Below, piece after piece: positions 56,800 through 64,000 of a DNA stretch of 64,000 nt. The number at the start of each line of letters is the position of its first letter. The first letter of the stretch is position 1. The translations under genes and the position numbers were made by a program. Below the pieces are notes generated by a model. That model saw only the letters and a program-made list of their open reading frames with translations, did no database searches and was not told the DNA's origin. Origin of the DNA: Chamaecyparis obtusa (taxonomy: Eukaryota > Streptophyta > Pinopsida > Cupressales > Cupressaceae); contig BSBK01006754.1 in the NCBI GenBank assembly GCA_027943335.1, positions 834,001 through 898,000 on the forward strand, read 5' to 3'.

Positions 56800-57207
56800 C
56801 TATAAAATCTCCTCCGACTCCCAAGTAGCATCCTCATCCGGTAGACCAAGCCATTTAACCAAAAACTCACGAATAACTCGTTTGCGTAGATGTCTCTCCC
56901 TGGTATCCAAAATGGCCTCAGGAACCAACTCTAGCTTCCCCTCATCATCCAATGGCGGTAAAACAGATGAAGGAATAACATGTCTGCCCAAAGCTTTCTT
57001 CACACGGGATACATGAAAAACATTGTCCACCTTACTATCAGATGGAAAATCTAGCTCATAAGCAACCTCTCCAACCTGCCGAACCACACAAAAGGGACCA
57101 TAATACCGAGGTTTAAGCTTTTCAGTCCCACTCCTCCGAATGGAAGACTGCCTATACGGCTGCAACATCAAATACACCATGTCCCCAACCTCAAAAGAGC
57201 GGGCCAC
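56800..57207 (-). pseudogene. Chr-1 integrase C-terminus and chromodomain
   Basis: 135 aa in one frame. The first half has the integrase tail G-D-M-V-Y-L and K-L-K-P-R-Y-Y-G-P-F. Residues about 90-135 form a chromodomain-like block (P-E-A-I-L-D-T-R-E-R, then L-V-K-W-L-G-L-P and A-T-W-E). Chromodomains of this class guide insertion to marked chromatin. The block marks the element as a chromovirus. Separated from the integrase core by stops. Confidence 0.88.
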
Positions 57208-57249
57208 TCTCCTCTGATCAGCATACTGCTTGTGCTGATTCTGTGCTCG

Positions 57250-58061
57250 CTATATATTATCCCGCAAGGTGCCTAAAACATCCTGATTGTCCTGTAACAA
57301 GTCACTTGCACCAGGTACTTTGCTAGCACTAAGCATCAAATCAAAGAAACTGGGAGGATCATATCCATACAAAGCTCGAAACGGAGTCATACAGATGGAC
57401 ATATGATGAGTCGAATTGTAACAATACTCACATAAATAAACCCACTTCACCCAAGCCCTCTATTGAGCGGAAACATAGTTATGAAGATAGCCCTCCTCCC
57501 ATTTATTAACAATCTCAGTCTGACCGTCAGTCTATGGGTGATAACTAGCGCTAGGAGTTAGTTCTGTACCACATAACCTAAACAACTCCTGCCAAAAGTG
57601 ACTCATGAAACGACTATCCCGGTCACTCACAATGCTCCGCGATAACCCATGTAATCGAAAAATTTCCCTGAAGAACAATTCTGCCACCTGTACCGCTGAA
57701 AAGGTAGTAGCAATGGGAAAGAAGTGAGCAAATTTGGTCAAACGATCCACTACTACATAAATACAGTCTCTACCTTGGACCTTAGGTAGGCCCACAATAA
57801 AATCCATGGAAATGCACTCCCATTTCTGGTTAGGAATAGGTAGTGGCTGCAATAAACCCGTGGGATATTTATGTTCCTGCTTGTTTTCTGACAAACAGAA
57901 CATTCCCTGACATAATTCTGAACATCATGCTTAAGGCCCCTCCATGTGAAACGTTCACGCACCTGCCTATAAGTTTTATAGAAATCCGAATGTCTAGCTA
58001 TAGGGGAATCATGGAAAGCCCTCAGCACCAACTGTATAACGCTCGAACCAGCCACAACCAA
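57250..58061 (-). pseudogene. Chr-1 integrase zinc finger and core, broken
   Basis: 58061-57753: H...H...C-S-V-C zinc finger. 57903-57532: core with D in S-M-D-F-I-V-G-L-P and D in V-S-D-R-D-S-R-F. The catalytic E (T-D-G-Q-T-E) lies just after a TAG at 57532-57534 that replaces the Gln of Y-H-P-Q. Further TAGs follow near 57462 (A-Q-stop-R-A-W) and at 57240-57250 (D-N-I-stop-R-A-Q). A frameshift lies between zinc finger and core near 57890. Confidence 0.85.
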
Positions 58062-59093
58062 ACCCTTCCCTTGTAAATGATTAACTCATTCATAAGAGCA
58101 TACTTGTCATCTTGTTTCGTCCCATCCAGAAAGTCCATGACCCCATTATCCTTCGCATACTCTGCGACTATCAAATGTTTCGAGTCCTCAGTGACCTTTG
58201 TCAAGGCACACAAGTGTGGTCTCCTAGATAGAGCATCAGCAACAACGTTCTATGTTCCTTTGATATAGGTGATATCAAAATCATAAGACTGAAGCTTGCT
58301 GACCCATTTTTGTTGCCGCTCATTCAGATCACGCTGCCCCAGGAAATATTTCAAACTATCATGATCAGTTTTAATGCAAAATTTGTTGCCGACCAAATAT
58401 TGTCTGAATTTAGCTAGAGCATGCATGATGGCTAACATCTCCTTATCATAAAAACTGAAATACTTCTCAGTACCCCTGAGCTTCCTGCTCTCGTACACTA
58501 TAGGATGACGATCCTGTGAGAGAATTGCACCAATACCCTCACCCAATGCATCACAATGCAAATCAAAAGGTCTAGAGAAGTCGGGCATAGCCAACACCGG
58601 GCAAGAAGTCATAATCAACTTGAACTTCTCAAAACACTCCTGTGCCTGAGCAGTCCACTAGAAAGCACCCTTACGAGTCAGATCAGTAAGGGGAGCTGCA
58701 TGTCGGGAAAAGCCTGCAACAAATCTGCGATAAAAGGCACACAAACCAATAAACCCTCTAAGCTGAGTCAAATTCTCTGGCATTGGCCAATCAATGATAG
58801 TGCGAACCTTATTCGGGTTCATACAAAATCCCTCTGCGCTAATAATGTGCCCCAGATACAGTAACTTAGAACTTGCCCAAAGCACACTTAGACTCCTTAG
58901 CAAATAAGGAAGCCTCAGCCAAGATACCCAGTACAGTGTCCAAATGTATCAGGTGCTCCTCCCACGTCCTGCTATAAACCAAGATGTCATAAAAAAAAAC
59001 CAATAGAAACTTCCTCAACTGCTTGTGAAAAACCCTGTTCATGGTAGACTGAAATGTTGCCGGAGCGTTGGTCAACCCAAAAGGCATGACCAA
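58022..59093 (-). pseudogene. Chr-1 RT (rest) and RNase H, broken
   Basis: 59093-58866 continues the RT in the gag-pro frame. Its active site reads F-F-Y-D where F-F-D-D is expected, so one catalytic Asp is Tyr (near 58990). A frameshift near 58870 leads to L-Y-L-G-H-I-I-S-A-E-G (58903-58658), then TAG (F-stop-W-T). 58618-58250 is the RNase H with D (L-H-C-D-A), E (K-E-M-L-A) and D (K-T-D-H-D) present, then TAG before N-V-V-A-D-A-L-S. Confidence 0.88.
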
Positions 59094-59159
59094 AAACTCG
59101 AAGTGACCGTAATGAGATTGGAAGACTGTCTTCTCTATATCCTCCTCCTGAACCCAAAT

Positions 59160-61265
59160 CTAATGGTATCCAGATCTCAAATCTATTTTAGAAAAGAAAG
59201 AAGGTCCATGCAACTCATCAATCAACTCATCGATACAAGGAATAGGATACCTGTTCTTAATGGTTTTCCGGTTTAGCATTTTGTAATCAATACACATCCT
59301 CATGGTGCCATCCTTCTTCTTCACCAAAACAACCGATGAAGCAAAAAGGGACTTACTCGGCCTGATGTGACCCATAGAGAGCAGTTCCTCAATAGTCTTT
59401 TTGATATCATCTTTCAGCCGCTTGGGATGCCGGTCGGGAGTGATCATAATGGGTTTAGTACCCTCTAACTCAATAATATGCTCTATGCCTCTGTCAGGTG
59501 GTCTGCCATCTGGTAAATCAGTAAACACTTTGGAATGTTTAACCCGTAGTTTTTGTATATCAGGTTGATAGACTGTCTTCTCAGCTTCCGCAAAAGTAGG
59601 TAACATCTTGTACTCTGCTGCCCAATCCACTGCATCATGACTAATAAGACTCTGCATACGTCTAAAGGAAATAGTCTTCAAGTTCTCTTCCTTGATTGCT
59701 TTCAAAACATGTTTCTTTCCATCCACTTCGAAACTCATTTCCATATTCTTAAGGCTGAGGTGAAATGCCTCAATGGAATGCAACCAACTCATGCCTAGAA
59801 CCAATTTTGTCCCACCCATATCAACCACATAAAAATCAGATTTAAAGTCATAATTGTTTAACCTGAGGGGAAGATTTGAAATCATTTTGTCACACTTAGG
59901 AGTGTAACCATCAACGACCTTGACACTAATTCCCTCAAAATCTTCAGTCAGCAAACCTCTCTTGGATACTAACCCTGAATCAATAAAATTATGTGTTGCC
60001 CCTGTATCCAATAATGCAATGACACGTTGTCCTGCCAAGAGCCAACGTAATCTGGAAGACCTTTCCTTATGCATGCTAGAAAGATAAACCACCTTAAGCT
60101 TAGGATCTTCACCTTCTTTCCTCTCCGTAATTATTTCTTCTTCTGTGTCAACCTGCTGTTCTGAAAAATCAGTCATGTGTTCATCATCATAAAACCATTC
60201 CATAAGTCTATTTCTTCCCTTGGGCCTCAAAGGGCATTCATGTTTCTCATCATAGCGACCCCTGCAATGAAAACATAACCTCTTCCTTCTCAAATCATTA
60301 AGGGTTTCCTGATCAAGTGGTCCCATCATAGGACGCTTAGAATCTGATCCATCCTCTTTCTTTGGGGCAGAATTATTGTCCTGTGAAGAACTAGATGGTC
60401 TGGAAGTAAAACGAGTGCGTGGAGCTGAAAACTCTAAGTCCCGAGCTTTCTTCATGGCTGCCTGCAAAGTAGGGGGATCAAAGGACTTAACCCATCCTCT
60501 GAGAGGTTCTACTAAACCTTCTGTAAACAACATCACCCGTCTTCTCTCTGAAATATCATAAACCATCACTGAAACTCTTTGAAACTCATTTATGAAAGTC
60601 TCCAAATTACCAGTTTGCCTGAGTTGAGCCAAATCATGAAAATATGATTCCGGATCTTTCCTGTCAAATCTCTCAACCAGATTATGCACAAACTTTTGAT
60701 AAGTCCTTACCTGATCATGCTGTAAGGACACAAGACCATGATACCACCAATCATGAGCAGCTCCGTCTAAGTGCAAAACAACAAATCGAACAGCGTCTTC
60801 TTTAGACATAGGACGTAATGCAAGATAAGTATCCAACTTGTGAATCCAGGCCCTGGCTGCCATCTTTCCACTACCATCAAAATGAGTCATAGTGATTTTA
60901 TTGGTTGCTTGTTTAAGTTCAAACTGGTTAGTCCTTTGTCTCGTATTTGGACTATGCCTGCCTCTGTGATGCTCTCTTTTTTGGGTTAAGAACCTATCAA
61001 AGTTCAAGTTCCTCTTAATGGGTTTAGGTAGTGCATCCCATTCAGCATAGTGAGCAACCATATCATCCACAAAAGGAGCTGGCTCAGAATCAACACTAAC
61101 TGCATCCTCTTCAGGTCTTAGAAATGTGGGACGTAATGGCCTATCACGAGTGCTTGTAGGATCATCTCTGGTCACCTGCCTATCCACAATCCTCGATCTG
61201 TGCGAACCAACAGATGCGTCTCTAGTGCCCCTATCACGGTTCCGTGGTACATTCATGCGCTGCAA
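59160..61265 (-). pseudogene. Chr-1 gag-protease-RT N-terminus (701 aa open)
   Basis: Residues about 100-270: Retrotrans_gag domain (A-W-I-H-K-L-D, W-W-Y-H-G-L). Around 330: CX2C...H.C knuckle (C-F-H-C-R-G...H-E-C). Protease D-T-G-A-T at about 420. RT start with [11 protein letters not shown] and [11 protein letters not shown] at the end, cut by TAG (59160-59162) where Gln is nearly invariant. Gag continues upstream of 61265 past another TAG near 61286 (V-stop-Q-Q), so the listed start is not the true one; no clear initiator Met remains. Confidence 0.9.
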
Positions 61266-61517
61266 AGTGTCAGAAAGTTGTTGCTAAACAGTTGCAACAC
61301 GATGTTGTCCGTCTGCTAGATTCCGGAAAGTATCTTTGACTTCCCTGTCCATGTCATTTCCCACATTGTCTCTATTCCTGTTACCTATTTGATCACCCTG
61401 CGGACCCTGTTCATTACCTTCCGGAGGTGGCGAAGCTCTACCCTGCGGGTATAATGAACGCGTGGTACAAATCTATCTACCATATCTGGGCCCAAAACTT
61501 CAGGTTGGTAGGATCAG

Positions 61518-61531
61518 TGCTTTGATACCAC
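61518..61531 (-). other. Chr-1 primer-binding site (tRNA-iMet type)
   Basis: Minus-strand TGGTATCAAAGCA one base after the LTR end; one mismatch to TGGTATCAGAGC. Confidence 0.85.
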
Positions 61532-62557
61532 TGTAAAGAACCTTTGTAGTTCTCTAATTTGCAATGACTAATCACCCATAAGACTTACAATTTATGTTTC
61601 TCAAACTTATCAAATTATCAGAATTCTCTTGCTTCACAAATATCTCAATTCATAACTCATGATAAATCAAGTGTTAAATTCCACGCCATAGTATTAAGAC
61701 AATTGTTGCATTTCACATTATTTATTTAATATAAATGGAAATAGTATTATTTGCACCTGTATGCATAAGAAGAATTATCAAAACTCCTGGCTGTAGCTTT
61801 CACGTGAGCATATGTCCATGCATTAGCTGTTGTGGAAGCCGCTAGCATCTAACACCCGATAACTCATGAATATCCCTACCGTGTAGCAACAAACTCCAAC
61901 CTCAAACGCTGTCTGCAATGGCTAGCTTAGTTATTGTACGACATTGGTACAGGATAATACGACCCAGAATTTGGGACTTCAAACTCTGATTCTTCAATCC
62001 GCTGGCATTCTTTGCATTATTTGATGGGATACGATATCCATCTCACAATGCTCATCTTGAAGGAAAGATCGTTTCCTCAAGTTTCTTCTAACCCTTGCTT
62101 TCACAAATTTCAAAAGTTCTCAGAAATTCACAAACTTTGATAATTATAACATAATGAGGAATAAGGCAAGGCTGGGCTTTTTAAACAATAAATGAAATCT
62201 TCCTCTTCATACCACCATTCAACTTCACACTTACACCTTTCACTTAAGTGAAAACAATCATCAAGTATACACTTTCAAATTAGAACACTTTAAGTAAAAT
62301 ATTGAAATAAGCCAAGCTTTATTTCATCAAATATGAAGAAAGTGATAATTGACAATTCCTGAAAGAGCTCCAACGAAGAATAAAGACCAAAATCAACGCC
62401 CAACTGCCTTTCTTGAAATAGAAACCGGGTATAACTGGCTTACTAAAAATAGTAAGTCAGACACAAAGATCCCCTAATCAAAATGTCAGCTCACAGGGAC
62501 CGCATTGATGAACTGACAATAACAAGCCCAGGTAGCTGTTAAATTGGGGACATTACA
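61532..62557 (-). repeat. Chr-1 5' LTR
   Basis: 1,026 bp, same ends as the 3' LTR and followed by TSD CTCAT (62558-62562). The conserved inverted repeat is at 62438-62458. Confidence 0.92.
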
Positions 62558-62708
62558 CTCATCAACTTTTTGATCTACAGTCATAGTTTGAGGCTTACCT
62601 TTCTTAGGAGAAATTAGAACACTTGGATGAGCTGGATCACTGCCTTTGTCATCACTGATTTCTACAACGATTGGTTCATCAGCTCCAAGTGATACCGGTG
62701 GAACTGTG
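62558..62708 (-). pseudogene. NA-1d ORF2 fragment right of Chr-1
   Basis: Minus-strand translation continues 55723 after removing Chr-1: it matches NA-1c around 47425-47560 (V-E-I-S-D-D-K-G-S-D-like, then L-I-S-P-K-K-G). Cut at 62708 by element H. Confidence 0.75.
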
Positions 62709-62844
62709 TGTTGACTTGGTGGTCAGCACCTCCTTGGGGACTCATGACATGGCTTAACCGCCTCCCGTGGGTCGGGTTAAATCTGACATTTGTATCGAGC
62801 ATTGATCGTTCGAGCTTTTGGTGCAACGGCAAATGATTCCAACA
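62709..62844 (+). repeat. Putative short LTR of copia element H
   Basis: 136 bp from TGTTG to CAACA (inverted ends), immediately followed by a primer site. To its left NA-1d sequence stops at the same point, so the edge is supported. Only the 5' LTR is in the window, so its length cannot be verified against a partner. Confidence 0.5.
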
Positions 62845-62846
62845 AT

Positions 62847-62859
62847 TGATATCAGAGTC
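62847..62859 (+). other. Element H primer-binding site
   Basis: TGATATCAGAGTC, one or two mismatches to the initiator-Met tRNA site TGGTATCAGAG(C/T)C. Confidence 0.65.
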
Positions 62860-62912
62860 AGTCACTCTCTTCCCTTGTTTAAAAGCTTGAGAGTTGGATC
62901 CTTGTGCCCATC

Positions 62913-64000
62913 ATGAGTGCCTTAGAAGGTATTGCTACAAACCGTGCCCCTCTTTTTGATGGAAACAACTTTTCTTTCTGGAGTGTTCGCATGAAAACTT
63001 ACATCATGTCTCTTGGCTGTGATGTGTATCTTAGTCTCGTAAATGGTTATACTATTCTTTCTACTCCTGCAAATGCTGATGGTAAAAGGAATTTGAGAAT
63101 AATGCCAAGGCCATGAATGCAATTCTGTGTGGTCTAATTGAAGTTGAATTTGTAAAAGTCATGTATTGCTCTACCGCAAAGGATATTTGAGATAAATTGC
63201 ACAATGCATATCAAGGTGATGACAAAGTCAGGAAAGCTAAGGTTCAAACTCACAGGGCTGTTTTTGAAGGTCTTCGCATGAAAGACAGTGAGAACATTGC
63301 TGCATATTTTCTTCGTGTTGATGAGGTTGTCAACGCTTTAAGAGGTCTAGGTGAAAATGTTGAAGAGAAAACTGTGGTGCAGAAAATTCTTCGTTCTCTT
63401 TCCATGAGACTTGATGCTAAAGTCTCTGCCGTTGAAGAAATGTCTGATTTGGACACTCGTAATGTTGACAAATTACATGGTATCTTGACTGCCTATGAGA
63501 TGAGGACTACAGTTGAAGGGTCTTCTAAAACTGAATTTGCATTCAAGGCTTCTAAGAGAAGCAAAGACAAAGAGAATAATCTAAGTGAAGGCTCGGATGA
63601 GGACTCCAATGAGGAAATAGCTTACCTCATTAGAAGGCTGAAAAAATGCTTTAACAAAAACAAAGGCAAGTCTGGTTTGAAATGCTTCAACTGCGGAAAG
63701 CTTGGTCACTTTGCCTCTAAGTGTCCGTTTGATAAAGAAGAGGACAACAATGATGAAAAAGAATTCAAACACCGGAAATCTAAGAGGTTTGCCAAGAAGA
63801 ATTGGAAATCTGAAAAGAGCAAGAAGGTGCTGTTTTAAAAAAATGACAGTGATGATTCTTCAAGCAACCGGAGCGATTCTAGGATAAGTGAAGTCATGTT
63901 CATTGCTATTGATGATGTGGCTATTGATGATGTGAGTTCTGAAGAAATTGGAGATGATGAAGATGATGAAGTAGACCTTGAACTTGAATTGATTTCAGCT
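62913..64000 (+). pseudogene. gag: Element H gag, Ty1/copia type, runs off window
   Basis: Capsid/nucleocapsid precursor. Starts M-S-A-L-E-G with the copia F-D-G-N-N-F-S-F-W motif (UBN2-type N-terminus), then L-H-N-A-Y-Q-G and a helical capsid region (63197-63530). A zinc knuckle C-F-N-C-G-K-L-G-H-F-A-S-K-C (about 63690) and a Lys-rich then acidic tail follow. Lesions: a 1-nt shift near 63088, TGA near 63188 where Trp is usual (I-W-D-K-L), and TAA 63836-63838 where Tyr is usual (V-L-Y-S-K). The frame then stays open to the window end. Pol should follow beyond 64000. Confidence 0.88.

Larger units (their letters stand above)
55724..62557 (-). mobile_element. Chr-1: complete Ty3/gypsy chromovirus, TSD CTCAT
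   Basis: 6,834 bp with two 1,026-bp LTRs and CTCAT at 55719-55723 and 62558-62562, inserted into NA-1d ORF2. Internal order on the minus strand: primer site, gag, protease, RT, RNase H, integrase, chromodomain, polypurine tract. LTRs differ by roughly 7% by eye, so it is older than Tat-1. Coding is dead: many TAG stops, one RT active-site change and frameshifts. Confidence 0.93.

Overview
The window looks like intergenic DNA from a large-genome seed plant. A conifer or other gymnosperm is plausible, but that is inference from style only. I see no convincing host gene, tRNA, rRNA or CRISPR. Nearly all recognisable sequence is LTR retrotransposons, many nested in one another. Element names below (NA-1a to d, NA-2, Tat-1, Chr-1, F, H) are my own labels.

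Layout. 1-8018: two adjoining, 5'-deleted copies of a family I call NA-1 (NA-1a internal + LTR, NA-1b internal + LTR). 8019-13823: poorly resolved repeat DNA holding a solo LTR with 5-bp target-site duplication (TSD) AAGAG (11355-12783). 13824-39890: one minus-strand element, NA-2, split by four later insertions, each with its own TSD: a 2.7-kb solo LTR (14405-17104, ATTCT), a complete 12.7-kb Ty3/gypsy Tat-like element Tat-1 (17270-29962, CCTCC), and two solo LTRs inside the coding part (32886-34216, TTCAC; 34696-36297, CCCTC). 39904-42642: LTR-like DNA. 42643-50590: the most complete NA-1 copy (NA-1c), inserted in the 5' LTR of another gypsy-type element (F), whose primer site and gag-like start follow at 50625. 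51402-52637: an LTR fragment cut by NA-1d (minus strand, 52638-62708), which in turn contains a complete chromovirus Chr-1 (55724-62557, TSD CTCAT). A Ty1/copia element (H) with an apparently very short LTR begins at 62709 and runs off the window.

How the parts work. Tat-1, Chr-1 and H carry ordinary gag and/or pol domains, though all are interrupted. NA-1 and NA-2 do not: between LTR, tRNA-iMet-type primer site and polypurine tract they carry ORF1 (coiled coil plus an array of CCHC zinc knuckles) and a long ORF2 (about 1,200 codons, helical and coiled-coil, no reverse transcriptase, RNase H, protease or integrase that I can see). The two families are diverged yet keep the same gene order and recognisable ORF2 blocks. 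They are best read as non-autonomous LTR elements that retained or captured their own unusual coding capacity. This is the most interesting system in the window; ORF2 of NA-1c even has a promoter-like TATA region directly upstream.

All boundaries, TSDs and divergence estimates were read by eye. Family assignments rest on motifs and not on database searches.
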